Source: an uncultured bacterium
GTDB lineage: Bacteria > Muiribacteriota > Ozemobacteria > Ozemobacterales > Ozemobacteraceae
Direction: 5' to 3'
Assembly (NCBI GenBank): GCA_937949615.1
Contig: CALEDQ010000008.1
Span: forward strand, 310,001-374,000
Length of the DNA: 64,000 nucleotides
Part shown: positions 51,282-64,000 of the stretch, piece after piece
Layout of the letters: the number at the start of each line of letters is the position of its first letter
Position numbering within the stretch: the stretch's first letter is position 1
Made by a program: the position numbers and the translations under genes
Notes under the pieces: model-generated
What the model saw: the letters and a program-made list of their open reading frames with translations, nothing else
What the model was told of the DNA's origin: nothing
The model's database searches: none

Positions 51282-54200
51282 ATGATCCAGAAAGATAACT
51301 CAACTAAGTTGACCTGCCCGGACTGCCGGCAACCTTTGCCGGCAGATTATCTGTTCTGCGGCTTCTGCGGCAAAGAGCTGAATTCAGGCAGGCAGATCGC
51401 AAAACCGCGCATGAAAAATGAGCGCCGCGACGTGGCGATTCTTTTTGCTGATGTCAGTGGCTTCACTTCAATGTGTGAGAGCATGGACCCCGAAGACGTC
51501 TTTACTCTCATGAACGAGGTTTTTGACGGCCTCGGGCGCGCTATCAGCAAAGAAGGCGGCCACATCGACAAATACATCGGCGACAACGTAATGGCACTTT
51601 TCGGTGCTCCGGTTGCCCATGAGGATGACCCTGCCAGAGCCTGCCGCGCCGCTATCGGCATGCAGAATTTTCTCAAACAGTTTGCCACGAAGCTCTGCGA
51701 ACGCACCGGAGTGCTGCTGAAAATGCGCATCGGTATCAACTGCGGACTGGTGCTTGCCGGTTACATCGGCTCAGAAGTAAAAAAGGAATACTCGGTTCTT
51801 GGCGACACCGTCAATCTGGCCTCAAGGCTTGAGTCAAAAGCCCCGCCAGGCGGCATTCTGATTTCTGAAGCGATGGCTTCGCGAATTTCAGGCTTCAGTC
51901 TCGGCCCGGTTCAGGAGCTTACCGTTAAAGGCAAAAGCCAGCCGGTCAAAGCCTTTGAAATTCTCGGCGAACTGAAAACCGGCCAGAGATGGAAAACCGG
52001 CATTTTTACCGGCCGGGCCCGCGAGTTGGCAAGAATCAGCAGGCACCTCGCGCGGCAGAAGGCTCCATTCGAGCCTCTGATAATCATCGGAGAAGCCGGC
52101 CTTGGAAAATCCAGGCTCATGACTGAAACTGTCAGACGCAACGACCATTGTCATTTTATTTTTGCAAATGCAGCTGCAGAAAGACAGAACCAGCCATTTG
52201 CATTGTTCAGACAGATGCTGCTCGAAAACCTGCCGGAACTCACCGGCAACGACAGGCTTTTCATATCTTCGCAAAGCCTTGCCGGCTGGCTTGCAAGCCT
52301 GTCGCCCGCGTTGTCAGGTTTTTCGCAGGTATTTACACATCTGCTCGAAGTCAACGGCACAGACAGCCCACTGCCAGAACTTGACCCGGCAGTTTTCAGA
52401 CAGACAATCGAAACCGGGATCGAACTGCTGCTGCGCTCACTTGCCAGGTATTTCACACCTCTGATCATCTGTATAGACTCACTCGAATATGCTGACCAGG
52501 CCTCGCTTGACATAATCTGCAAAATGCAGAAGAAAAATGACGGGCTGCCATGTCATATTCTTGCCGCCTGCAGAGCTGCGCCCGCTGCCTGTTTTTCAGG
52601 CACCGCGCTCGCTCTGCAGCCACTCACCGAAAAGGCTTCGATCGATCTTCTGAAATCATTTTTTGCCGCCAGAGGCGGTTCTGAGACCTTTTTGCACGAA
52701 CTGGCCGTCAGAGCCGCGGGAAACCCGCTTTTTCTCGAAGAATATGCAAGATGGACCGTAGTCTCAGATAGCCGCGGTGAAGCAGTCAGAAACACTCTGC
52801 CTCCGACTCTGCGGGCTCTGGTTGTCAGTCGTCTCGACCAGATTTCTGCAAAATCCAGAGATTTTCTGGCAGGCTGTTCAATACTTGGTTGTGAATTCGA
52901 AATTCAGATTGCACGCAGCACCTCTTCGCAGATGAGTGACGACGAATTGTCAGCAATCCTGCAGGAGCTGCAGAAAGCCGATCTGATCGAACCAGCTCAG
53001 CCGCAAAACTTTGATCACTGGATTTTTCGACAAAAGCTCGTTCACGATGTCTGTTATGAAACGATGCTGATCAACGAACGCCGAAAAATGCACCTGGCCA
53101 CGGCAGAAGCTTTAATTCAGGCGGGCAGCCACAAGTCCGTGGCCCCGGCGGTAATGGCATTTCACTATGAAAAAGCCGAAGCCTGGCCCGAGTCTGCCGG
53201 TGCAAAAATCGGAGCCGGCAATCAGGCAGCCGCCTTTGGACTGAACGCAGAAGCGTGCAGATGGTTTTCGGCAGCGATAGAAGATCTCAGGCGCTGCGGC
53301 GAGGTTAAAGAGCACCTTAAATCTCTCTATTTTTCAGGGTTTCAGGGCATGACTCAGTCGCTGATCAAGCTCGGAAAAACCGCCGAAGCTGTCGATGCGA
53401 CAGTTAATCTTGAGCAGTTTGCCGAAACGACTGCAGACAAAATTGAAACCGCCAGAATTCACGCTGAAATCGCCAGAGTCCAGGGAAACAGCGAAAGCAC
53501 CGCCGGTTTTTTCCGCCAGGCGATCAGCCTTTCCGAGAATCTGCCGCCCGCCAGGCAGAATCCCAGGCTTTATCAGGAATATGCCGAATATCTGCTCAAA
53601 CGTGGTCTTTTCGAAGAAGCCAGAAAAGCTTCAGAGATATTCCGGCAGGCATCAGGCTCGACACCTGCAGCCGTTATTCAATCCGACACACTCTCAGGCA
53701 AAATCCTTTATGCGGCCGGCAGCCTGGCCGGCGCGAGAGACCTGTTTCTGCGCGCCTATCATCAGGCCCTGCAAGCCCCCGGAATAGCTGAAAAAGCCAG
53801 AACGGCCAACCTGCTTGGTAACGTTGAGCGCGACATGGGCAATTACGAGAATGCCAGATGTTACTTTCAGGATGCCCTCGAAGCCTGGCAGAAAACCGGT
53901 GATGCCGAGTGCATTGCCGGAGCCAACAACAACCTTGGCAATCTTGAAATGAGCCTGGGCAATTATGCCGCGGCCGGAAAATACCATTCAGATACTCTCA
54001 AACGCTGGCTTGAGATTGGTAATGTAGCCGGTGCAGCCCTTTCGCAGGCAAACCTGGCGATTCTGGCACTGGAAAAGGGAGACGGCGCCGAAGCCATAAA
54101 ATTCGCCGGCGAAGCCCTGAAAAATCTCAAAAACGCCGGGAATGAAATGCTGGTTGCGCTTGTCAGAGTAATCGAGGGCGAAGGTCTTCTCGCAACAGGA

Positions 54201-54581
54201 AAAGTCAGGCAGGCCGAAAAAATCTTCAGCGGTGTTCTCGGAGACTATGACCAGAACCGGGCGAAGCTTGCGCATGCCGGGGCGGTTCGCGGCCTCGGCA
54301 GAGTTCGTCTGCATGAAGGCAACACAGACGAAGCCCTGCGGCTGCTAGAAGACGCGGGCAGCAGATATCGCACCCTTAAGCGCAATCAGGAAGCAGCCAG
54401 AACTCTGATGTTTAAAGGCGAAGCCCTGCTGCTGGCGGCCCGCCGCCACGAAGCGCTGCTTGCCATGCGTCAGGCAATGCAGGAATTCGAACAGATGAAA
54501 GCGGGCCGCGACCGTGAAAGATCCGAGGCCCGTATCAGATCAATCGAAGTTGATGCCGATTCCGAAAAAGAAACCGGCTGA
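51282..54581 (+). CDS. Class III nucleotide cyclase with zinc ribbon, AAA ATPase and TPR domains
   Basis: 1099 aa. Zinc ribbon at ~8-30 (CPDCRQPL...CGFCGKEL); class III cyclase domain at ~45-225 with metal Asp in LFADVSGFT, IDKYIGDNVMALFG, GVLLKMRIGINCG and EYSVLGDTVNLASRL (Asn and Arg of the active site present); an AAA/STAND-type ATPase at ~245-560 with P-loop GEAGLGKS; and about ten TPR-like repeats from ~620 to 1085. The layout is the common 'adenylate/guanylate cyclase with ATPase and TPR' type. Makes cAMP (probable) or cGMP; the ATPase-TPR part is likely the sensor. No membrane segment. It overlaps the convergent gene by 42 bases. Confidence 0.9.
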   Translation: MIQKDNSTKLTCPDCRQPLPADYLFCGFCGKELNSGRQIAKPRMKNERRDVAILFADVSGFTSMCESMDPEDVFTLMNEVFDGLGRAISKEGGHIDKYIGDNVMALFGAPVAHEDDPARACRAAIGMQNFLKQFATKLCERTGVLLKMRIGINCGLVLAGYIGSEVKKEYSVLGDTVNLASRLESKAPPGGILISEAMASRISGFSLGPVQELTVKGKSQPVKAFEILGELKTGQRWKTGIFTGRARELARISRHLARQKAPFEPLIIIGEAGLGKSRLMTETVRRNDHCHFIFANAAAERQNQPFALFRQMLLENLPELTGNDRLFISSQSLAGWLASLSPALSGFSQVFTHLLEVNGTDSPLPELDPAVFRQTIETGIELLLRSLARYFTPLIICIDSLEYADQASLDIICKMQKKNDGLPCHILAACRAAPAACFSGTALALQPLTEKASIDLLKSFFAARGGSETFLHELAVRAAGNPLFLEEYARWTVVSDSRGEAVRNTLPPTLRALVVSRLDQISAKSRDFLAGCSILGCEFEIQIARSTSSQMSDDELSAILQELQKADLIEPAQPQNFDHWIFRQKLVHDVCYETMLINERRKMHLATAEALIQAGSHKSVAPAVMAFHYEKAEAWPESAGAKIGAGNQAAAFGLNAEACRWFSAAIEDLRRCGEVKEHLKSLYFSGFQGMTQSLIKLGKTAEAVDATVNLEQFAETTADKIETARIHAEIARVQGNSESTAGFFRQAISLSENLPPARQNPRLYQEYAEYLLKRGLFEEARKASEIFRQASGSTPAAVIQSDTLSGKILYAAGSLAGARDLFLRAYHQALQAPGIAEKARTANLLGNVERDMGNYENARCYFQDALEAWQKTGDAECIAGANNNLGNLEMSLGNYAAAGKYHSDTLKRWLEIGNVAGAALSQANLAILALEKGDGAEAIKFAGEALKNLKNAGNEMLVALVRVIEGEGLLATGKVRQAEKIFSGVLGDYDQNRAKLAHAGAVRGLGRVRLHEGNTDEALRLLEDAGSRYRTLKRNQEAARTLMFKGEALLLAARRHEALLAMRQAMQEFEQMKAGRDRERSEARIRSIEVDADSEKETG

Positions 54582-55334
54582 TTTTGCGTAACCGGGCTGA
54601 ACTGCACCGAGAGAACACCCAAAACCACCCGCCATCTTGTATTGCAGGCCTATTGCCCACGGTGTTTTTGAAAAATAGTCGCCGCGCGAAGAAACTTCGA
54701 CAATGGCAGAAAAATGACCGGGCAGCTGCAATTCGACACCACCATAAACCAGCGTGGCAGTGTCTTTCGCCAGGCTGTATTGTTGTGAACCCAGCCATTT
54801 GCCGATCCACCAGCCATCCTGTTTGAAAGTTCTGACGCCGAGATGCAGTCTGATCTCGCGCTCGCCCCTCACATTGCCTATTTTTCTTGAAAAGGCCAGA
54901 TTACCGCCGGTGCGCTCGACATATTTTGAGCCCTGACGCCAGTATGCCCCGACGCTTCCTTCCCAGCCAGAGACATCTTCGTCGAGAAAACGGTAACGCA
55001 AAGCCGGACCATTGGCATCGACGACTTTGTGATCGGTGCGATTGTCGAGCCCCGCATGTGAAAAGCCCAGTTCAAAACGGTCGCTGCAGCCATAGGCAAC
55101 AAAGGCGCCCTTCCAGTGGACATCGTCACCGACCCAGTCCTGGGTCGAAATGCAGGCCTGCATCGAAATTTCATCCTTCTTCAATGTTCCTGAAGTCGGA
55201 TTGAGAAACATGCCGGGAATCCCGTCGATGGTTATCACACCGCGCGTCGCGGCATTCTGGGCGGCAAAAACCGTAGCGCCACAGCAAAAAATCAGAAACA
55301 GAAAAAATACCTTGAGAAAGCTGGAATATGACAT
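54540..55334 (-). CDS. Exported beta-barrel-like protein, probable outer-membrane protein
   Basis: 264 aa, GGGAG before the ATG. Signal peptide (FLKVFFLFLIFCCGATVFAA). The mature part is a run of alternating amphipathic strands rich in Gly and aromatic residues (e.g. LRYRFLDEDVSGWEGSVGAYW, split by turns), with a final strand FFFGIGINFD resembling an outer-membrane assembly signal. It resembles YjbH-like or small porin-type barrels, without a firm match. This is the main hint in the window that the cell has an outer membrane. The 3' end overlaps the cyclase gene by 42 bases in antisense. Confidence 0.65.
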   Translation of the reverse strand: MSYSSFLKVFFLFLIFCCGATVFAAQNAATRGVITIDGIPGMFLNPTSGTLKKDEISMQACISTQDWVGDDVHWKGAFVAYGCSDRFELGFSHAGLDNRTDHKVVDANGPALRYRFLDEDVSGWEGSVGAYWRQGSKYVERTGGNLAFSRKIGNVRGEREIRLHLGVRTFKQDGWWIGKWLGSQQYSLAKDTATLVYGGVELQLPGHFSAIVEVSSRGDYFSKTPWAIGLQYKMAGGFGCSLGAVQPGYAKSAGFFFGIGINFD

Positions 55335-55470
55335 TCATTCTCCCATATATCTGGTTTTAGAATACTTTCACCAGGCAGGTCCGTTTGTGTTGTCTGTTAT
55401 GTTCCGTATTTTTGCCTGCCATCGTCAGATTTTACCACATTCCGTTCGACAACTTCATCAATTAAGTCAG

Positions 55471-55499
55471 TTCAACTGATCCTGGAACTGTGATAGACT
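55471..55499 (+). promoter_or_regulatory. Candidate promoter for the cupin gene
   Basis: TTCAAC (55471-55476), a 17-base spacer and TAGACT (55494-55499) preceded by TGA, giving an extended -10. It lies ~43 bases before the ATG at 55543. The rest of the 208-base divergent gap shows nothing else. Confidence 0.4.
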
Positions 55500-55542
55500 T
55501 ATAAAATGAAGTCCGGGCCATACTAAAATCAGGGAGAAAACG

Positions 55543-55905
55543 ATGTTTTCGTACACACAGATGCAGAAAATTATCAAACAGGGTGTGCGCGGCGGCGACG
55601 GCGAGGTGCATTGCCGTGATTACATCAATTCATCGATGAACAGCATGCCATTTGAAGCTTTCGGGCTTAACGAAATGCAACCCGGAGCTACCATTCCAGA
55701 GCATTGCCATGCCGACAGTGAAGAATTCTACTTCATCGTTTCCGGCCGCGGTACCGGCATTCACAACGGCAGGCTGTTCGACATCGGCCCCGGTGACGGC
55801 TGGTTGTGTCGCGCCGGCGAAACACACGGCATTCTCAATAACCTTGTCCCCGACCAGGTATTGACCTTCGCCAGCCTATACTTCGCCCCCAGGAAAACTG
55901 CTTAA
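55543..55905 (+). CDS. Small cupin-domain protein
   Basis: 120 aa, AGGGAG Shine-Dalgarno. A single cupin_2 barrel with the metal motif H-x-H-x4-E-x6-G (EHCHADSEEFYFIVSGRG) and the second motif GDGWLCRAGETHGILN giving the fourth ligand His. Members bind Fe, Mn or Zn and serve as dioxygenases, isomerases or sensors; which one cannot be told. It stands alone between the outer-membrane-like gene and the large kinase. Confidence 0.88.
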   Translation: MFSYTQMQKIIKQGVRGGDGEVHCRDYINSSMNSMPFEAFGLNEMQPGATIPEHCHADSEEFYFIVSGRGTGIHNGRLFDIGPGDGWLCRAGETHGILNNLVPDQVLTFASLYFAPRKTA

Positions 55906-55929
55906 GCTGCCCCACGTTATTTAAAAAAC

Positions 55930-55972
55930 TGCCGCCCCGGCGATTTTATACAAAAATCACCTGCGGGCGGCA
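55930..55972. repeat. Long hairpin downstream of the cupin gene
   Basis: TGCCGCCC (55930-55937) pairs with GGGCGGCA (55965-55972), and inside it GATTTT pairs with AAAATC. On the plus strand an A run follows. On the minus strand the stem is followed by AGTTTTTT, the layout of a minus-strand terminator, although no minus gene reads into it. Confidence 0.5.
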
Positions 55973-56088
55973 AAAACGTGATATCCTGTCGCACTGGTTG
56001 GCTGAATGTCCTGATTTTTCGGGTTATTGGTTTTTACGCCATTTCATTCGTGAAACTGTGCCTTTAACCTAAGCTGCAGGTGCCTTCA

Positions 56089-60321
<4,233 letters not shown>

Positions 60322-60354
60322 ACCATTGTAAGCGCGGACTATTTTCAGGAGCTG

Positions 60355-62925
60355 ATGATAATGTTTTCAGTTGACGTCAAGACGGTAATGCTCAGCTATT
60401 TCATGACGAACGCACTCTGTACCGGCGTCAACTTTCTGATCTGGCTGCAATACCGCCGGCATTTTTCCGGCATCGGGCACTGGTTCAGCAGCTGCATACT
60501 GCAGACCATTGCGTTGCTTCTGATTACCATGCGCGGACAGGTATCTGACTTCTGGTCGATGGTTGCCAGCAATATCATCATGATGTACGGTCAGATTCTC
60601 ATGTTCCGTGGTCTCACCCTGTTTTGCCGGCAGCCGGTAAAAAACTGGCACAATCAGGCTCTGCTCCTTGTTTTTGCCGGCGTGCAGACATATTTTTCCA
60701 TAATAAAACCAGATCTGGTGGCACGAATTATCAATATCTCTGCGGTATTAAGTCTGGTGTCATGGCAAAGCGCCTGGCTGCTGTTCACCCGAGACGACAA
60801 ATCGATGCGTTCCGTTTACCGGACCACCGGGATGCTTTTCGCGCTGGTAATTATTTTGAGCCTGCTGCGAACCGTAAACACCGTTATTAATCCGCCTGAA
60901 GAAAACTTCTTTCTGAAAAGCAATCCGACCGATCTGGTCATCATGTTCTCTTATCAGGCACTGTTCATTCTTCTGACCTTCAGTCTGATCAATATGATCA
61001 GCCGCAGCCTGTTTCGAGAAGCCCAGGAGAAATATTCCCTTTACCGTCAGATGTTCGCCGGACATTCGGCCATTCAACTTCTCATAGAGCCAGAAAGCGG
61101 CGCAATTGTCGAAGCCAATCCTGCAGCGGTTCATTTTTACGGCTACACAGAAGAACAGCTTAAACAGATGACTATCGACCAGATCAATACCCTGCCGCAG
61201 GAATACGTGCTCAAACTCCGCCAGCAAGCCAGAGAAAGAAACACAAGCTATTTTCTTTTTCCGCATCGCCTTGCCAGTAGTGAAATCAGGCAGGTTGAAG
61301 TTTATTCTGCCCCGATTGTCGTTCACGAACAGACTCTTTTATATTCAATTATCCACGATGTGTCTAAAAGGCAGAAGGCCGAGAAGGCACTTGCCCAGAA
61401 AATTACCCAGCTGAAAGCAAACCTGGAAAATACCCCGAATGTCGGTATTCAATGGTTCGATGAAGACGGCAGAATAATTTACTGGAACCGCGCCTCTGAA
61501 AAAATCTTCGGCGCCTCTGCCGAGCAGGTAATGGGGAAAAAGATCACCGATCTGGTAGACGCAAACGAAGAAGTTGAAGAATTTCTCAAGCTTTTTGCTG
61601 AAGCAAAGAGAACCGGCAAGCCCTGTGGCCCCCGGGAGCTTGAATTTGTCTACCCCTCGGGAATCAAAGGCACAACCGTCGTCACCCTTTTCCAGATTCC
61701 TCTTGATGAAGACAAGCGCGGTTTCGTAAGCATGAATGTCGATATCACCGCTCAAAAACAGGCAGAAAAAGAGAGACAGAAGCTCGAACAGCACCTGAGT
61801 CAAATGCAGAAACTCGACTCGATAGGGGTGCTCGCAGGCGGCATCGCCCACGATTTCAACAATCTGCTCGCCGGCATTTTCGGTTACATTGACCTGGCGT
61901 GCATTTCTGCCAAAGATGAGACTATCAACGACCTGCTTGCCAAAGCGATGCAGGCAATCGACCGTGCCAGAGGCCTGACACAGCAGCTGCTGACTTTTGC
62001 CAAGGGTGGAGCCCCGGTGAAAAAGGTGGAGCCACTTTTCCCAACGCTCAAAGAGGCGGCTTTGTTTGCTCTGAGCGGGTCGAACGTTTCATGCGTTTTT
62101 GACATCGAAGAAAAGCTCTGGTTGTGCAATTACGACCGCAACCAGATCGGTCAGGTCATTGACAATCTGGTGCTGAACGCCCAGCAGGCAATGCCGGGGG
62201 GCGGGCAGATCACCATTACTGCCAGAAATATCGCAGCCAGCACCCCGCCTCTGCCCTCACTTGGCCCCGGCAATTATATCAAGATTGCGGTTAAAGATCA
62301 CGGAATCGGTATTCCGGCTGATTTTATCACCCGGATTTTTGACCCCTATTTCACCACAAAGTCCAAAGGGCACGGCCTTGGCCTGTCAACCTGCTATTCA
62401 ATCGTCTCCCGTCATGGCGGTGGCTTCGACGTGACCTCAGAGCCCGGTAAAGGCAGTAATTTTACGTTTTTTCTCCCGGCCGCTCATAATGCAGTCGCCA
62501 TCAGCAAAGAAACCAAAGCTGAAGATCACCATGGTTCAGGCACATTCGTCATCATGGATGACGAGGAAATCGTCAGAGAAATGGCCGGAATCATGATAGA
62601 GTCATTTGGTTACCAGAAGGTTCTGTTTGACGACGGCAGCAAAACCGTCGACTATTTTGCCAGAGAAACTGCCAGCGGTCGAAAAATCGCCGGCATGATC
62701 TTCGACCTGACGATTCCCGGCGGAATGGGCGGCCTCGAAGCTCAGGCAGCCATACGCAGAATTTCGGCCACAACCCCGATTTTCGTTGCCAGCGGTTATT
62801 CAGAAGACCCGGTCATGGCCGAGCCCGAAAAGTATGGCTTTACGGCCAGTATCAGCAAGCCGTTCAAGCGTAACGAACTGGCAGCAATGCTGAATCGTTC
62901 GATAAAAACGACCGACCAGGACTGA
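60355..62925 (+). CDS. Membrane NtrB-like hybrid histidine kinase (7TM, PAS, PAS, HisKA, HATPase, REC)
   Basis: 856 aa; AGGAG stands 3 bases before the ATG at 60355 and 9 before one at 60361, so the latter may be the true start. About seven hydrophobic helices (~5-220) form the membrane part. Two PAS domains follow (~230-345, ~360-475). HisKA is of the NtrB type with AGGIAHDFNNLLAGIFGY (His ~504). HATPase_c has NLVLNAQQAMPGGGQ, DHGIGIP and KGHGLGLSTCYS. The C-terminal REC has MDDEE, FDLTIPGG (Asp present, not the usual x-M-P context) and SKPF. Gap of 33 bases after the seven-PAS kinase suggests co-transcription. Converges on pilT with 7 bases between. Confidence 0.9.
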   Translation: MIMFSVDVKTVMLSYFMTNALCTGVNFLIWLQYRRHFSGIGHWFSSCILQTIALLLITMRGQVSDFWSMVASNIIMMYGQILMFRGLTLFCRQPVKNWHNQALLLVFAGVQTYFSIIKPDLVARIINISAVLSLVSWQSAWLLFTRDDKSMRSVYRTTGMLFALVIILSLLRTVNTVINPPEENFFLKSNPTDLVIMFSYQALFILLTFSLINMISRSLFREAQEKYSLYRQMFAGHSAIQLLIEPESGAIVEANPAAVHFYGYTEEQLKQMTIDQINTLPQEYVLKLRQQARERNTSYFLFPHRLASSEIRQVEVYSAPIVVHEQTLLYSIIHDVSKRQKAEKALAQKITQLKANLENTPNVGIQWFDEDGRIIYWNRASEKIFGASAEQVMGKKITDLVDANEEVEEFLKLFAEAKRTGKPCGPRELEFVYPSGIKGTTVVTLFQIPLDEDKRGFVSMNVDITAQKQAEKERQKLEQHLSQMQKLDSIGVLAGGIAHDFNNLLAGIFGYIDLACISAKDETINDLLAKAMQAIDRARGLTQQLLTFAKGGAPVKKVEPLFPTLKEAALFALSGSNVSCVFDIEEKLWLCNYDRNQIGQVIDNLVLNAQQAMPGGGQITITARNIAASTPPLPSLGPGNYIKIAVKDHGIGIPADFITRIFDPYFTTKSKGHGLGLSTCYSIVSRHGGGFDVTSEPGKGSNFTFFLPAAHNAVAISKETKAEDHHGSGTFVIMDDEEIVREMAGIMIESFGYQKVLFDDGSKTVDYFARETASGRKIAGMIFDLTIPGGMGGLEAQAAIRRISATTPIFVASGYSEDPVMAEPEKYGFTASISKPFKRNELAAMLNRSIKTTDQD

Positions 62926-62932
62926 GCCTGAT

Positions 62933-64000
62933 TCAGGCACCCGCACTAATTCTTTTCGCCAGATCAGCCGAATCGACGGCCTTGCTGATCGCCTCTTCTT
63001 TCGAGATTTTGCCGGCGCGCACCAGCCTGGCCAGATCATCGTTGAGAAGGCGGTTACCTCGATTCTGCCCGGTAGTCATGCCGGTCAGCAGCATGTGTGT
63101 CTTGCCTTCGCGCACCATGTTGGCCATGCCATAGTCCATGACCAGCACTTCGAGCGCTGGCACACGCCCGCCGCCGATTTTGCGACAGAGAGTCTGACAG
63201 CAGACCCCAAGCAGATTATCTGCCAGACCGGCACGGATCTGTTCCTGCGACTCAGCCGGAAACTGATCGACGATGCGGTTGATCGTGCTCATCGCCGTAG
63301 AAGTGTGCAGGGTAGCCAGCACCAGATGACCGGTATTGGCTGTCTCGATCGCCATCGAAATGGTTTCGAGATCGCGCATTTCGCCGACGAGAACGACATC
63401 GGGATCTTCGCGCAGCGCTGCCTTCAGCGCCCGTGAAAAAGACGCTGTGTGGACTCCGACTTCGCGCTGATTGACCAGAGCTTTGCGGCTCTGATGCACA
63501 AATTCGACCGGGTCTTCGATAGTAAGAATATGACATTCACGGCTGCGGTTGATATGATCGACCATCGCCGCCAGAGTGGTGCTCTTGCCGCTGCCGGTCG
63601 GACCGGTAACCAGTATCAGGCCCTTAGGCGCCTCAGCCCATTTGCGCAGAACCTCGGGCATGCCAAGTTCTTCGAGCGTAAAAATCGTATTGGGAATATG
63701 CCTGAAAACCGCGCTGACACCGTTATGGTCGCGCAAAAGATTGATTCTGAAACGCGAGTGTTTATCCATGGCATAGGCAAAATCTTCGTCGCCGGTTTTA
63801 TTGAATTCTTCAATCGAATCGGGCCGCATGATCGGCTCGAGCAGCTGAAAAACTTCACGCGGCGCCAGCTTGAGAAACCCGGCAATCGGCCTGATCAGGC
63901 CATCGATACGCCAGCGCGGCACCTGTCCGGCCGAGAGATGCAGATCTGAGCCGCCCTCTTCCACCAGACGCTTCAGAAGATCGTCAATGCTCTTTATGCC
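62933..64000 (-). CDS. pilT: PilT-like twitching-motility ATPase, 5' end beyond the window
   Basis: At least 355 residues are open to the right edge: translation continues upstream of a GTG at 63964 with IKSIDDLLKRLV joined to EEGGSDLHLSAGQVP, so the true start is off-window. GspE/PilT-family hexameric ATPase: Walker A GPTGSGKSTT, Asp box EDPVEFVH, Walker B DPDVVLVGEMRD and His box ATLHTSTA. The N-terminal PAS-like domain is only partly included. It powers type IV pilus retraction at the inner membrane. PilU or another PilT paralogue cannot be excluded from sequence alone. Confidence 0.9.
   Translation of the reverse strand, partial: GIKSIDDLLKRLVEEGGSDLHLSAGQVPRWRIDGLIRPIAGFLKLAPREVFQLLEPIMRPDSIEEFNKTGDEDFAYAMDKHSRFRINLLRDHNGVSAVFRHIPNTIFTLEELGMPEVLRKWAEAPKGLILVTGPTGSGKSTTLAAMVDHINRSRECHILTIEDPVEFVHQSRKALVNQREVGVHTASFSRALKAALREDPDVVLVGEMRDLETISMAIETANTGHLVLATLHTSTAMSTINRIVDQFPAESQEQIRAGLADNLLGVCCQTLCRKIGGGRVPALEVLVMDYGMANMVREGKTHMLLTGMTTGQNRGNRLLNDDLARLVRAGKISKEEAISKAVDSADLAKRISAGA

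Overview
The window looks like chromosomal DNA of a free-living, diderm, signal-rich bacterium with roughly balanced GC. It is dominated by protein genes with tight spacing, many ATGA overlaps and short convergent ends. I saw no rRNA, tRNA or CRISPR array. A signal-peptide beta-barrel-like protein at 54540-55334 suggests an outer membrane, and a PilT-type ATPase at the right edge suggests type IV pili. The abundance of very large PAS-rich hybrid kinases and the codon style would fit a deep-branching, mostly uncultured phylum (Candidatus Riflebacteria is my guess), but nothing here proves the taxonomy.

Layout. 1-17008 is a signalling block. A PAS+PP2C phosphatase (cut by the left edge) is translationally coupled to a cobalamin-binding sensor. 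A 1191-aa hybrid kinase and a membrane protein with a peptidoglycan-binding-like tail follow. Next comes a plus-strand run: a kinase-like protein lacking the phospho-accepting His, a family 3 solute-binding protein, a 1260-aa hybrid kinase, a REC-kinase and a REC-anti-sigma-type ATPase. The last of these converges on a second PP2C phosphatase. 17273-22702 holds an exported protein of unknown function, a FkbM-TPR-OGT (GT41) fusion and a second FkbM-type methyltransferase. These converge, across one shared terminator, on a 2348-aa Ser/Thr-rich protein built almost entirely of octapeptides (22769-29815).

30352-37608 is metabolic: an AGCS alanine/glycine symporter, an exported 5'-nucleotidase-type phosphoesterase, and the NAD de novo operon nadA-nadC-nadB. 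37638-45086 is a defence island on the minus strand. It carries a complete type I Wadjet system (JetABCD, three ATGA overlaps in series), preceded in the same apparent operon by a small helical protein and an AbiEii-like nucleotidyltransferase. 45199-62925 returns to plus-strand genes: an exported protein with a candidate leaderless promoter, a multi-TM histidine kinase coupled to SelO, tryptophanase, a zinc-ribbon/cyclase/AAA/TPR protein, a cupin, a 1410-aa seven-PAS hybrid kinase and an NtrB-like hybrid kinase. The window ends in a minus-strand pilT-like gene cut by the right edge.

The most interesting parts are (1) the octapeptide giant, whose Asp-marked octads recur at intervals of exactly 7 or 10 units and which lies beside a protein O-glycosyltransferase and a methyltransferase; (2) the Wadjet operon with a built-in nucleotidyltransferase pair; (3) a kinase-like protein with Gln in place of the H-box His; and (4) two kinases that share a C-x9-C-x5-C-x2-C PAS domain.
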